Source: Shewanella xiamenensis (GTDB taxonomy: Bacteria > Pseudomonadota > Gammaproteobacteria > Enterobacterales > Shewanellaceae). Taken from it: a stretch of 64,000 bases of DNA. Shown here piece by piece: positions 52,585-62,202 of this stretch (its first letter is position 1; each line of letters begins with the position of its first letter). The notes beneath the pieces were generated by a model. That model was not told the DNA's origin. It saw nothing but the letters and a program-made list of their open reading frames with translations, and searched no databases. Location: positions 62,001 through 126,000 of the forward strand of contig NZ_BMOP01000003.1 of the NCBI RefSeq assembly GCF_014647135.1, written 5' to 3'. Both the position numbers and the translations under genes were made by a program.

Positions 52585-55278
52585 ATGATGAATAACACAC
52601 AACCAGAAAATAAAGCCAATCCATACAATAACTTAAATAAGAGTGGGCAATGGCTGCGTATCACTTGGGTACTCAAGGTATTTTTAGCCCATTATCGCCA
52701 CGCGCCATTGCAGGCTGGAGCGATTTTACTCGGAATCGCCCTCGCCGTGACGCTGCTCATCGGGGTAAAAGCCACCAACGATAATGCGATTCGTAGCTAT
52801 AGCGAAGCCACAGAGCTCTTAAGTCAGCGGGCCGATGTACTGCTGACCTCACCCGTTGGCCAAGATAATCTCGATGAATCGGTGTATTTCAGTTTAAGGC
52901 AGGCTGGGATTAGCCAAAGTCTTGCGGTAGTCAGTGGCAGAGTTGCTGGCCAAAACGGCCAGTATTGGCAAATTGAAGGCAGCGATATTGTCGCGGCATT
53001 GACTGCCACATTAACCTCAAAAAACGCTTCACCGTCCTCAAATAACAAGGCAACGGCTAATTCTACTGTCTCAATGGGAGATCTGCCCCTTGCCGACCTA
53101 ATGAGCGGTGAGCCCGTGGTGGTGATGAGTGACAGTCTAGCCAGTAAAATCGCGCCCAATGGCCAGCTCAGCCTAGCTCAATCCATAACACCATCGACCC
53201 TAAAAGTGAGCCGTGTCGATGATAGTTGGGGACTTGGCAGCGCCATCTTGACCGATATTTCCCTCGCCCAAAACTTACTTGGGATGCAGGGCAAACTCAG
53301 TTATATCGCCCTATTTAGCGATAGGGATAAGCTAGCCGCGTTAAAACAACGGCTCGACACCTTAGGTATCACCCCAGATCTCGCCAGCTACAGTCAGCAG
53401 GATCAAGGGCAAGCCTTAATGGCGCTTACCCGCAGTTTTCATTTAAATCTCAATGCGATGAGTATGTTAGCCTTTGTGGTTGGGCTGTTTATTGCCTATA
53501 ACGGCGTGCGTTACAGCCTAATGAAACGCCAACGTCTGCTGATTCAACTGCTGCAACAGGGGCTAGAACGACTCGATGTGATGCTTGCCCTGCTCGCCGA
53601 ATTACTATTTTTGGTTATCTTAGGCTCGGTAATCGGGTTTATCTTAGGTTTACAACTCAGCCATTGGCTACAACCTATGGTTGCCATGACGCTAGAGCAG
53701 CTCTATGGTGCCCACTTGCTGCCGGGCATTTGGCAATGGCATTGGTTAGCACAGGCGATCGCGCTCACCTTAGTAGCAGCGCTTGCTGCTTGCATGCCCT
53801 TGTATTTTGATCTTACGCGCCAATCCCTTGCCCAAGGCGCTAACCGTTATCAGCAAACTAAGGCCCACAACCAAACCCACCAGCGGCAATTTATCTTAGC
53901 CTGTGGGTTACTCGTACTCGCGGCGATACTGTTTCCCTTCAGCCAAAGTTACAACACCAGTTTGATATTACTAGGCATAGTGACGGTCGCGATTCCTCTG
54001 CTGTTGCCCCAAGTATTGCATTGGGGAGTAAGCTTACTGCTCCCCTTCACTCGCCCAGGGCTTAAGCACTATTTGCTCGCCGAAACCCGCGAGCTTATCG
54101 CGCCACTTTCCCTTGCGATGATGGCCATTTTGCTGGCATTAAGCGCAAATGTGGCGATGAATACCCTAGTGGGCAGCTTTGAGCAGACCCTAAGAAGTTG
54201 GTTAGAAACCCGCTTACATGCCGATTTATACCTGCGCCCTAGTGCTAACCGTATGGCTGATGTGCGGGATAAATTAAGCCAAGATCCTCGTGTCAGCGGC
54301 TTATATCAACAATGGCAAGTCGATGGCGAGATGTCGACCCAAGGTCCAACAGCTCAAACGATCCCCGTGAATCTTATCAGCCGTGATGATGAATCGATAA
54401 AGTACACAAGTACACTCAAGGACAGTTTACCTGACCTATGGCAACACTATTTTGGCGGACAATTTGTCTTGGTGAGTGAGCCAATGGCGATTAAGTATCA
54501 GTTGATGCTGGGCGATAAAGTCACTTTAAACGTGCTCGATAAAACCACCAATAACCAAGTGGTTATCGCAGGAATTTATTACGACCATGGTAATACCCGC
54601 AATGAGCTCATTATTAGCCATCAACTGTGGCAACAGGCACAACTGCCACTGTTACCCATCAGCCTTGCGGCCAGTTTTCATCCTCTGGAACAAGCTGATA
54701 AATCATCCTCATCAGTGCTAACGCAACCAATACCCACGAACGGCAAGCGCAGCGAGGCCGAACTGGATGAACTTCAAATGCAGCTCGCCACAGAGCTAGA
54801 GTTGGCTCAGGCACAAATTTATAGCCAAGCCAACATAAAGGCCCAAGCCATTGCCATGTTTAAACGCACTTTTTCAATCACTTTAGTGCTCAATAGTTTA
54901 ACCTTGCTGGTGGCCGCCATTGGGCTATTCAGCGCCTGCTTAATGTTAACCCAAGCACGGCAAGCACCACTGGCACGGCTTTATTCCCTTGGGGTGAGTC
55001 GCAGCAAACTGCGTACTATGGTATTTAGCCAAATGCTGCTGGTTGTGGTAATCACTTGCCTGATTGCGATGCCTACGGGCGCTCTGCTGGGGTATTTATT
55101 AATCGATAAAATCACCCTGCAAGCCTTTGGTTGGACCATCCAAATGATCTGGGACTGGTTTGCTTATGCCAAAGCCATCCTCATCGCACTGGTGACTTGT
55201 ACCTTAGCCGTGCTCTTACCGCTTTACTGGCAAACCCGCAGGCCGCTAATCGCCAGTTTGCAGCAGGAAACCCTATGA
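52585..55278 (+). CDS. ABC transporter permease, duplicated FtsX-like
   Basis: The 897-residue permease has two FtsX-type halves, each with membrane helices and a large periplasmic domain. There is an N-terminal helix (about 45-65), a group near 285-420, and central helices 430-540. A second soluble domain precedes three C-terminal helices after residue 745. This layout resembles LolCE-type or mechanotransmission ABC systems and the AttF/AttG permeases. Its TGA overlaps the next gene's ATG (ATGA), showing translational coupling. The transported substrate is unknown. Confidence 0.85.
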   Translation: MMNNTQPENKANPYNNLNKSGQWLRITWVLKVFLAHYRHAPLQAGAILLGIALAVTLLIGVKATNDNAIRSYSEATELLSQRADVLLTSPVGQDNLDESVYFSLRQAGISQSLAVVSGRVAGQNGQYWQIEGSDIVAALTATLTSKNASPSSNNKATANSTVSMGDLPLADLMSGEPVVVMSDSLASKIAPNGQLSLAQSITPSTLKVSRVDDSWGLGSAILTDISLAQNLLGMQGKLSYIALFSDRDKLAALKQRLDTLGITPDLASYSQQDQGQALMALTRSFHLNLNAMSMLAFVVGLFIAYNGVRYSLMKRQRLLIQLLQQGLERLDVMLALLAELLFLVILGSVIGFILGLQLSHWLQPMVAMTLEQLYGAHLLPGIWQWHWLAQAIALTLVAALAACMPLYFDLTRQSLAQGANRYQQTKAHNQTHQRQFILACGLLVLAAILFPFSQSYNTSLILLGIVTVAIPLLLPQVLHWGVSLLLPFTRPGLKHYLLAETRELIAPLSLAMMAILLALSANVAMNTLVGSFEQTLRSWLETRLHADLYLRPSANRMADVRDKLSQDPRVSGLYQQWQVDGEMSTQGPTAQTIPVNLISRDDESIKYTSTLKDSLPDLWQHYFGGQFVLVSEPMAIKYQLMLGDKVTLNVLDKTTNNQVVIAGIYYDHGNTRNELIISHQLWQQAQLPLLPISLAASFHPLEQADKSSSSVLTQPIPTNGKRSEAELDELQMQLATELELAQAQIYSQANIKAQAIAMFKRTFSITLVLNSLTLLVAAIGLFSACLMLTQARQAPLARLYSLGVSRSKLRTMVFSQMLLVVVITCLIAMPTGALLGYLLIDKITLQAFGWTIQMIWDWFAYAKAILIALVTCTLAVLLPLYWQTRRPLIASLQQETL

Positions 55279-56552
55279 ACAGTCGTCCATATACCATTAC
55301 CCAATTGAAAGTGAATGGTTTACTCACAATGAACTGGCTTAAGTGCCGTACAAACGCACGCTTAATCAGTCAACTCATCATCGGTGGATTACTCTTTTTC
55401 ACAATAAGCGGCTGCGATAATGCGCCCGCGAGCGTTTCAGAATCCAAATCCATGGGAGCTTTGCTAGGGCAAACAAAAGAAGGCGAAATAACCTCAACGC
55501 AACAAGCCTTTGCCAAGGTGACACCTGAGCATCAGTTTCATTTTCCCCAAGATCATCTTGCCCACAACGGCTTTCGGCAAGAATGGTGGTATCTCACCGC
55601 TAACTTAACCACCGAAAAAGGTGAGCAACTTGGCGCGCAATGGACCCAATTTAGGGTGGCACTAAAACCTCAATATACAGAATCGCAAAATGCGCAACCG
55701 CCTACCCTTAAGTCCGCTTGGGCAACTGAACAACTCTATTTTGCCCATAGCGCACTGACCTCTAGCGCGGCACATCTGGCCCATGAGAAATGGTCTCGCG
55801 GTCATCCAAAGCTTGCCGGCGTCAATGCCAATCCCTATCAAATTCATCTCGATAACTGGCAATGGCAGAGTGAATCGAGCGAGTTATTTCCGGCAACCTT
55901 AAGGGTTGAGACCGCAGACTTTAGTTACGCGCTAACGCTGACCAGCCAAGCACCGCTGCAATATCAAGGCGATAATGGCTATAGCATTAAAAACCGCGAG
56001 GGTAATGTCGCTTCCTACTACTACAGTCAACCTTTTATCAGCATTACTGGCCAGATCACCCGCCATATCAACATCAATGGCCAAGCCGAAAGTCGGGTAG
56101 AGAAAGTCACTGGCCAAGGCTGGCTAGACAGAGAATGGAGCTCACAATTTTTAACTAAAAGCCAGCAGGGTTGGGATTGGTTTGCCCTGCGCCTCAATGA
56201 TGGTTCGGCGCTAATGCTCTTTCAGTTAAGGGAGCAATCCACCGATAAATCTCAAACTCCATTAGCCTTTTACAGCGCCAGACGAATGTTTGCCGATGGC
56301 ACAGGCCGCAATATCAACTCCCGAGACACGCCAGATGGAATAAAAATGACGCCGCTTGAATGGCAAACAACCCGCACCGGCAAATACCCCGTAAGCTGGC
56401 AAGTCCAAATCCCGACTGAGCAAATCGATATCCGCATCTCACCATTAAATCCCAATAGCGCCATGGCGTTATCCACCTCCTATTGGGAAGGCCCAATCAA
56501 ACTTAGCGGTAGCCACACTGGCATGGGTTATATGGAGCTCACGGGATATTAA
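55275..56552 (+). CDS. AttH / CrtC-like lipoprotein
   Basis: This 425-residue protein of the AttH (lipocalin-like, carotenoid 1,2-hydratase-related) family has GFRQEWWYLTANL near the start of its domain, VTGQGWLDREWSSQ in the middle, and a C-terminal SYWEGPIKLSGSHTGMGYMELTGY end. A lipobox LFFTISGC predicts lipid attachment. The ATG at 55275 overlaps the permease stop and has AGGA upstream. It adds a long N-terminal segment before the hydrophobic core, so ATG 55329 is an alternative. Similar ABC-plus-AttH clusters exist in Agrobacterium. The activity is unknown. Confidence 0.82.
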   Translation: MNSRPYTITQLKVNGLLTMNWLKCRTNARLISQLIIGGLLFFTISGCDNAPASVSESKSMGALLGQTKEGEITSTQQAFAKVTPEHQFHFPQDHLAHNGFRQEWWYLTANLTTEKGEQLGAQWTQFRVALKPQYTESQNAQPPTLKSAWATEQLYFAHSALTSSAAHLAHEKWSRGHPKLAGVNANPYQIHLDNWQWQSESSELFPATLRVETADFSYALTLTSQAPLQYQGDNGYSIKNREGNVASYYYSQPFISITGQITRHININGQAESRVEKVTGQGWLDREWSSQFLTKSQQGWDWFALRLNDGSALMLFQLREQSTDKSQTPLAFYSARRMFADGTGRNINSRDTPDGIKMTPLEWQTTRTGKYPVSWQVQIPTEQIDIRISPLNPNSAMALSTSYWEGPIKLSGSHTGMGYMELTGY

Positions 56553-56674
56553 TCCACTCATAGTGATGTTTGACTGCCGGATCTTTCGCTAATCTAACCA
56601 ATCTCGCCATTCCCTCTCCAAAGAGATAGCGATTGTTTAAATTTCAAACTGAGAGTTAGATCACGCGCAAAACT

Positions 56675-56688
56675 TTGATCCCGATCGA
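56675..56688 (+). promoter_or_regulatory. FNR/EtrA-type site upstream of nap
   Basis: TTGAT-CCCG-ATCGA matches the TTGAT-N4-ATCAA consensus at nine of ten positions, 28 bases (centre to centre) upstream of the NarP-type site. It would allow anaerobic control by the Shewanella FNR homologue EtrA or by CRP. Confidence 0.6.
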
Positions 56689-56701
56689 CTATCCCCTGCA
56701 A

Positions 56702-56717
56702 TACCTCTTGTGAGGTA
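56702..56717 (+). promoter_or_regulatory. 7-2-7 NarP-type binding site upstream of nap
   Basis: TACCTCT-TG-TGAGGTA is an inverted heptamer pair with a two-base gap, the arrangement bound by NarP. The left half fits the TACYYMT consensus fully and the right half at six of seven positions. It lies 104 bases before the napD start and would confer nitrate response. Confidence 0.7.
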
Positions 56718-56820
56718 TACCCACATTTTTTATCAGGTCTAGACTCGCAGTTATCCACATTCAGTTGTATAGATGTTTATGCAAAGCAGCTGAGTGCATC
56801 TCAAGATAAAGGTCACCGCT

Positions 56821-57105
56821 ATGAGTCAGGAATACCATGTCACCAGCCTCGTGGTACATGCAGCCCCTAATGCCTTGCAACAGGTTGAAGCCGATATTGC
56901 CGCGTTAAAAGGCTGCGATATCCACGCCATTTCACCCGAAGGCAAGTTGGTTATTACCCTCGAAGGGAATACCCAAAAAGCCATTCTCGACAATGTTGAA
57001 GCCATCAATGGCCTGTCCGGTGTGTTATCCGCCAGTTTGATTTACCACCAAGTAGAACCCCTAGAACAAGAACTGTTAGAAAAAGAGAGTGAGGAAACAC
57101 TATGA
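56821..57105 (+). CDS. napD: NapD, chaperone for NapA
   Basis: This 94-residue cytoplasmic protein binds the NapA Tat signal and helps it mature. The family features are [20 protein letters not shown] near the start and [10 protein letters not shown] in the middle. I chose ATG 56821, with AAAGGT upstream; an earlier in-frame start lacks homology. Its stop overlaps the napA start as ATGA. It is the first gene of the napDAGHB operon. Confidence 0.93.
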   Translation: MSQEYHVTSLVVHAAPNALQQVEADIAALKGCDIHAISPEGKLVITLEGNTQKAILDNVEAINGLSGVLSASLIYHQVEPLEQELLEKESEETL

Positions 57106-59582
57106 GCATTAGCCGCCGCGAGTTTCTCAAGGCTAACGCAGCGGTTGCCGCTGCGACGGCCGTTGGCGTCACGCTTCCCGTGAAAATGGTTGAAGCCGCC
57201 GAGTCAGATAACATCAAGTGGGACAAAGCCCCCTGCCGTTTTTGCGGTGTGGGTTGTAGCGTATTAGTCGGTACTAAAGCGGGTAAAGTGGTTGCCACCA
57301 AAGGCGATCCTGAAAGCCCAGTTAACCGCGGGCTAAACTGTATTAAAGGTTACTTCCTGTCGAAAATCATGTACGGCAAGGACAGATTAACCACGCCATT
57401 ACTACGCATGAAAGACGGCAAATATCATAAAGAAGGCGAGTTTACCCCAGTCAGTTGGGATGTCGCCTTCGATACTATGGCCGCTAAGTGGAAACACAGC
57501 ATCGCCACTAAAGGCCCAACCTCTGTCGGTATGTTCGGTTCTGGTCAGTGGACGATTTGGGAAGGTTACGCAGCATCTAAACTGCATAAAGCTGGATTCT
57601 TAACCAACAACATCGACCCTAACGCCCGCCACTGTATGGCCTCAGCGGTCGTTGGGTTTATGCGTACCTTCGGTATTGATGAACCGATGGGCTGTTACGA
57701 CGACTTAGAAGCCGCCGATCACTTTGTGCTCTGGGGCGCCAACATGGCCGAGATGCATCCGATCCTGTGGGCACGTTTATCTGATCGCCGTTTAAGCAGT
57801 AAAGACTGTCGCGTGCATGTGCTATCCACCTTCGAGAACCGTAGCTTCGATCTTGCGGATAACCCGATGGTTTTCCATCCGCAATCTGATCTGGTGATCC
57901 TCAACTATATCGCCAACTACATCATTCAAAACAAAGCGGTAAATACCGACTTTGTGACTAAACACACTAAGTTTGCCCTCGGTGTAGATGATATCGGTTA
58001 TGGACTGCGTCCAGATCATCCGTTAGAGAAGAAAGCCAAAAACCCTGGCAACGGTAAATCTAGCCCAATTAGCTTCGAAGAATACGCTAAGTTCGTCAGC
58101 ACTTATACGCTGGAATACGCAGCAAAAATGAGTGGTGTAGAACCTGAAAAATTAGAAACCTTAGCCAAGGCCTATGCCGATCCTAAGGTGAAGGTTATGA
58201 GCCTGTGGACCATGGGGATTAATCAACACGTTCGTGGTGTATGGGCAAACAACATGCTCTACAACATTCACTTACTGACGGGCAAAATCGCAACGCCTGG
58301 TAACAGCCCATTCTCACTGACAGGCCAACCTTCAGCCTGTGGTACCGCCCGTGAAGTCGGCACATTCGCCCACCGCTTACCTGCTGATATGGTGGTGGAT
58401 AATGATAAGCATCGCGCGATTACCGAAAAAATGTGGCAATTGCCTGAAGGCACGATTCCACCAAAACCCGGCTACCATGCCGTACTGCAAAGCCGGATGC
58501 TCAAAGACGGTAAGCTAAACTGTTACTGGACTATGTGTACCAATAACATGCAAGCTGGCCCGAATATCAACGAAGAAATGTACCCAGGATTCCGTAATCC
58601 TGAAAACTTTATCGTGGTATCCGATCCCTACCCAACCGTCACCGCCATGGCAGCAGACCTTATTCTGCCAACCGCCATGTGGGTCGAGAAAGAAGGCGCC
58701 TACGGTAACGCCGAGCGCCGCACCCATATGTGGCATCAACAGGTTAAAGCGCCTGAGGGAGCTAAATCGGATCTGTGGCAATTAGTCGAGTTTTCAAAAC
58801 GCTTTAAAGTGTCTGAAGTCTGGCCCGCAGAGCTTATCGCTAAAAAGCCTGACTACGCTGACAAGACCCTTTATGAAGTATTGTTTGCCAATGGTGTCAT
58901 CAACAAGTTCCCGACTACCGATTGTAAGGGCGACCTAAACGACGAAAGTGAACACTTTGGCTTCTATCTACAAAAAGGCATCTTCGAAGAATACGCCGCC
59001 TTCGGTCGCGGCCATGGCCATGACTTAGCCGACTTTGACCGTTACCACGAAACCCGCGGCCTACGCTGGCCAGTGGTTGAGGGGAAAGAAACCCTGCGCC
59101 GCTTCGTTGAAGGTAGCGATCCTTATGTTAAGGCAGGTGAAGGCTTTAAGTTCTACGGTAAACCCGATGGTAAAGCGGTAATTTTCGCCCTGCCTTACGA
59201 ACCAGCAGCGGAAGAGCCTAACTCAGAATACGATCTGTGGATGTCTACCGGCCGTGTGCTCGAACACTGGCATACAGGTTCGATGACCGCCCGTGTACCT
59301 GAGCTCTATCGCGCCTATCCTGATGCACAAATCTTTATGCATCCTGAAGACGCTAAGGCTCGCGGTCTACAACGTGGTGATGAAGTGATCGTGGCATCTC
59401 CCCGTGGTGAGGTCAAAACCCGTGTCGAAACCAAAGGCCGAAACAAACCGCCACGCGGCGTGGTGTTTATGCCCTTCTTCGATGCGCGTCAGTTAGTCAA
59501 CAAGTTGATTCTGGATGCTACCGATCCACTGTCAAAAGAAACTGACTTTAAGAAGTGCCCAGTAAAAGTGATGAAGGCCTAA
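57102..59582 (+). CDS. napA: Periplasmic nitrate reductase, catalytic subunit
   Basis: NapA reduces nitrate to nitrite in the periplasm using a bis-MGD molybdenum centre and one 4Fe-4S cluster. The 826-residue precursor begins with a twin-arginine signal (SRREFLK). The cluster ligands are in [12 protein letters not shown] and GLNCIKGYF, and the molybdenum-binding Cys is probably in [11 protein letters not shown]. Gly-rich segments and a C-terminal [16 protein letters not shown] also match. The start overlaps napD. Length fits the family. Confidence 0.97.
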   Translation: MSISRREFLKANAAVAAATAVGVTLPVKMVEAAESDNIKWDKAPCRFCGVGCSVLVGTKAGKVVATKGDPESPVNRGLNCIKGYFLSKIMYGKDRLTTPLLRMKDGKYHKEGEFTPVSWDVAFDTMAAKWKHSIATKGPTSVGMFGSGQWTIWEGYAASKLHKAGFLTNNIDPNARHCMASAVVGFMRTFGIDEPMGCYDDLEAADHFVLWGANMAEMHPILWARLSDRRLSSKDCRVHVLSTFENRSFDLADNPMVFHPQSDLVILNYIANYIIQNKAVNTDFVTKHTKFALGVDDIGYGLRPDHPLEKKAKNPGNGKSSPISFEEYAKFVSTYTLEYAAKMSGVEPEKLETLAKAYADPKVKVMSLWTMGINQHVRGVWANNMLYNIHLLTGKIATPGNSPFSLTGQPSACGTAREVGTFAHRLPADMVVDNDKHRAITEKMWQLPEGTIPPKPGYHAVLQSRMLKDGKLNCYWTMCTNNMQAGPNINEEMYPGFRNPENFIVVSDPYPTVTAMAADLILPTAMWVEKEGAYGNAERRTHMWHQQVKAPEGAKSDLWQLVEFSKRFKVSEVWPAELIAKKPDYADKTLYEVLFANGVINKFPTTDCKGDLNDESEHFGFYLQKGIFEEYAAFGRGHGHDLADFDRYHETRGLRWPVVEGKETLRRFVEGSDPYVKAGEGFKFYGKPDGKAVIFALPYEPAAEEPNSEYDLWMSTGRVLEHWHTGSMTARVPELYRAYPDAQIFMHPEDAKARGLQRGDEVIVASPRGEVKTRVETKGRNKPPRGVVFMPFFDARQLVNKLILDATDPLSKETDFKKCPVKVMKA

Positions 59583-59633
59583 GCCCTCATTTGATAGCGA
59601 TAAGCGTATTTGAAAGCGATTAAGGAGTCTAAG

Positions 59634-60368
59634 GTGAGTCAGCAAGTGAAGAGTCCATTCACAGTCAAACAAGTCAACCGTCGCCAGTTTTTGGCCACGA
59701 CGGCTAAGGCTGGCTGTGTGATGGGGCTTGTGGGATTAGGCTTGACGGCCACGGCAAAAAGCCAAGGCCAACTCGCCTCCCAAGCTTGCAGACCGCCGGG
59801 AGCCCTTGAAGAAAGCGATTTTCTCTCGGCCTGCGTGCGCTGCGGTTTGTGTGTTGAGGCTTGCCCTTACGACACGCTAACACTGGCACGTTGGTTCGAT
59901 GGCGCCGCCACTGGCACGCCATTCTTTACCGCAAGACGCATTCCCTGCGAAATGTGTGAGGATATTCCCTGCATCAAAGCCTGCCCATCGGGTGCGCTTG
60001 ATCCTCAACTTGAGCACATTAGCGATGCCAAAATGGGTATTGCGGTACTGATCGATGAGAAAAATTGCCTTAACTTTAAGGGATTACGCTGTGATGTCTG
60101 TTATCGGGTTTGCCCGTTAATCGACAACGCCATCACCTTAGAACGCCAACGCAATCAACATAGCGATCACCACGCCATGTTCTTACCCACAGTCAACAGT
60201 GATACCTGCACGGGTTGTGGCAAATGCGAGCACGCCTGCGTACTCGATACCGCCGCCATAAAAGTCTTACCGACGGCATTAGCACTCGGTAAGGCAGCGG
60301 AGCATGATACTTATCTCAACACCGAGGAAACCACCTTAGAGATGTTGAATAAGGGGCTGACGTTATGA
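59634..60368 (+). CDS. napG: NapG, ferredoxin-type quinol dehydrogenase component
   Basis: The 244-residue MauM/NapG-type protein is exported by Tat ([13 protein letters not shown]). It has four Fe-S binding clusters: [35 protein letters not shown] and [11 protein letters not shown]. It passes electrons from NapH toward NapA. The GTG at 59634 is chosen since AAGGAG stands six bases upstream. An in-frame TTG eight codons earlier is rejected. The stop overlaps napH. Confidence 0.93.
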   Translation: MSQQVKSPFTVKQVNRRQFLATTAKAGCVMGLVGLGLTATAKSQGQLASQACRPPGALEESDFLSACVRCGLCVEACPYDTLTLARWFDGAATGTPFFTARRIPCEMCEDIPCIKACPSGALDPQLEHISDAKMGIAVLIDEKNCLNFKGLRCDVCYRVCPLIDNAITLERQRNQHSDHHAMFLPTVNSDTCTGCGKCEHACVLDTAAIKVLPTALALGKAAEHDTYLNTEETTLEMLNKGLTL

Positions 60369-61363
60369 GCAATGAGTCTATGAGTAACAAGTCTATAAGT
60401 CATAAGACCATGAACTCAAAAGCCCGCATGCAAGGCGAGCATGTCGCAGCCATTGCAGAACTCGGTTGGTTTGGCGCACACAAATATTTGCTACTACGCC
60501 GCGCAGTGCAATTCGGCTTGTTAGGGCTATTTGCACTAGGGCCGCTACTAGGGATTTGGTTATTTAAGGGTAATTTATCGGCCAGTTTACTGCTCGATAT
60601 CATTCCCTTTGCCGATCCGCTAGTGAGCTTACAAATGCTCATTAGCGGGCATATTCCCGAGCTTAGCCTATTGATAGGTGCAGCCTTGGTCATACTGTTT
60701 TATGCCCTCGCCGGTGGCCGGGTGTTTTGCAGTTGGGTGTGTCCAGTCAATCTGGTAACTGACTCCGCAAGCTGGCTCAGACGTAAACTAAACCTCCCTC
60801 GCACCAGCGAGTTACCGCGTAATTTACGTTATTACCTGCTGGCTCTCGTGCTGTTATTGCCACTGCTCACGGGCAACTTGATTTGGGAATGGATTAATCC
60901 CGTCCCCTTAGTCTATCGCGCCGTGCTATTTGGCAGTCTCAGTGGTTTATGGATTTTAGCGGCGATATTTCTGCTGGATCTATTTATCGCCGAGCGCGCT
61001 TGGTGTGGTCATCTGTGCCCAACGGGCGCCCTATTTGGCTTAATCGGCAAATGGAGCCCCATTAAGATCGTCGCCAGCAAAGCTAGCGCCTGTGATAACT
61101 GCATGGATTGCTTTGCCGTATGCCCCGAGCGCCAAGTATTAAAGCCCGCGTTAAAAGGGCAAAATCCGGTAATCACTAGCCCAGACTGCACCCAATGCGG
61201 CCGCTGTATCGATGTCTGCGCAAAGCGCGTATTTCGCTATCAAACACGTTTTACGGCCACTCAGGCTCAACTTAGTTCAGGCGATTCGACCGATTGTCAC
61301 TCGCCATCAACCACTTCACCAATTCGTCAACACATTGCCCCCAAGGCGGAGAATGACCAATGA
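60365..61363 (+). CDS. napH: NapH, membrane Fe-S quinol dehydrogenase component
   Basis: This 332-residue inner-membrane protein has about four to five helices with conserved CxxxCP motifs: FCSWVCPVN and WCGHLCPTG. Two C-terminal 4Fe-4S sites follow, [12 protein letters not shown] and [11 protein letters not shown]. With NapG it oxidises quinol. The N terminus carries an unusual run of Met-Ser-Asn-type repeats (first 16 residues) with extra ATGs, so the real start could be 60380. Its ATG overlaps the napG stop. Confidence 0.93.
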   Translation: MSNESMSNKSISHKTMNSKARMQGEHVAAIAELGWFGAHKYLLLRRAVQFGLLGLFALGPLLGIWLFKGNLSASLLLDIIPFADPLVSLQMLISGHIPELSLLIGAALVILFYALAGGRVFCSWVCPVNLVTDSASWLRRKLNLPRTSELPRNLRYYLLALVLLLPLLTGNLIWEWINPVPLVYRAVLFGSLSGLWILAAIFLLDLFIAERAWCGHLCPTGALFGLIGKWSPIKIVASKASACDNCMDCFAVCPERQVLKPALKGQNPVITSPDCTQCGRCIDVCAKRVFRYQTRFTATQAQLSSGDSTDCHSPSTTSPIRQHIAPKAENDQ

Positions 61364-61791
61364 AAAAAATACTCACCTTAGCCGCGATTGTATTAGCCAT
61401 CGGCGGCTGCTCAGGCCAACAAGCAGACTCTCAAGCAACACCAGTCAATATCAAATCCCTCGCCGGCGATAGCGCAGTGACCGATATTCGCCCCGCTGAT
61501 GCTATGCCCGTTTACCCAGCTCGCGGTAAGGCGTTGGAACGCAGTTTTACTGACCAACCGCCACTCATCCCACATAAGGATGATTACAAAATAACCTTAG
61601 ATAAAAATGGCTGTTTAACTTGCCATAGCTGGGATAAAGCACCACGGATGAAAGCCACACCAGTGGCGAAATCCCACGTTATCGACGATAAGGGCACGCT
61701 CAATGGCCATAATTATTTCTGCACCCAGTGCCATGTTGCACAAGCAGAAAACAAAGCGCCTTTAGTTGATAATAAGTTCTCAACTCAGTAA
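61360..61791 (+). CDS. napB: NapB, diheme cytochrome c subunit
   Basis: NapB is the small electron-transfer subunit of periplasmic nitrate reductase. The 143-residue precursor has two heme c motifs, CLTCH and CTQCH, with the typical axial His in PLIPHKDDYK and KSHVIDDKG. The export signal is [20 protein letters not shown], in which IGGC resembles a lipobox, so the protein might be lipid-anchored. It overlaps napH by four bases and is followed by a terminator. The operon has no napC or napF. Confidence 0.95.
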   Translation: MKKILTLAAIVLAIGGCSGQQADSQATPVNIKSLAGDSAVTDIRPADAMPVYPARGKALERSFTDQPPLIPHKDDYKITLDKNGCLTCHSWDKAPRMKATPVAKSHVIDDKGTLNGHNYFCTQCHVAQAENKAPLVDNKFSTQ

Positions 61792-61814
61792 AACAATCCT
61801 CCCCTGCCCGCACC

Positions 61815-61845
61815 AAAGCCACTGATCATCCAGTGGCTTTTTATT
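61815..61845 (+). terminator. Terminator of the nap operon
   Basis: AAAGCCACTG/CAGTGGCTTT arms around ATCATC (61815-61840) with a following T-rich tail. Confidence 0.9.
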
Positions 61846-61944
61846 ATCCATAACAAAATTAGAGATAAACTTAAAAACTCAGTGGGGGAGATGTTGGACG
61901 AACTGAAAAATAAGCAGACGGGACAATAGATAAAATGGAAAAGT

Positions 61945-61967
61945 AAAAACCCAGCCTAGGCTGGGTT
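61945..61967 (-). terminator. Terminator of the small minus-strand gene
   Basis: The palindrome AACCCAGCCTAGGCTGGGTT (61948-61967) is followed on the minus strand by TTTTTACTTTT. The stop codon TAG of the 50-codon gene lies inside the stem. Confidence 0.8.
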
Positions 61968-62108
61968 AACTTGTTGTTTTGCTTTATGCAAATCACCCGC
62001 CGGAGCCGTTACTCTTGTTTGCGCTGCCTTTGCTGTTTGCACATTCTTTGTTTCAGGCATCGCCGCCTGCCACAAAGCACCTACCCATAAACTTGACGTT
62101 GACTTCAT
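61956..62108 (-). CDS. Small protein of 50 residues, unknown function
   Basis: An ATG at 62108 with AGGAG eight bases upstream opens a 51-codon frame (stop included). It starts MKSTSSLWVGALWQAAMPE and ends KQQVNPA; the TAG is inside an intrinsic terminator stem. A strong ribosome site, short frame and dedicated terminator together argue for a real gene. The product has a weakly hydrophobic N-terminal third (residues 6-17) and a basic, Ala/Thr-rich remainder; no family is recognised. It is divergent from the LysR gene and convergent with nap. Confidence 0.65.
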   Translation of the reverse strand: MKSTSSLWVGALWQAAMPETKNVQTAKAAQTRVTAPAGDLHKAKQQVNPA

Positions 62109-62202
62109 GACCAAATCTCCTGTTCTGTTAACAAGTTCAAAGTAATACTTAGACCATCATCAGTAAAATGAATTAACGCCATACAATGGATTCCATTTGA
62201 GC

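Noticed and set aside
60365..60412. Met-Ser-Asn repeat at the NapH N terminus as a separate leader peptide
   Set aside because: It is in frame with NapH without an intervening stop, so it is an N-terminal extension or start ambiguity.
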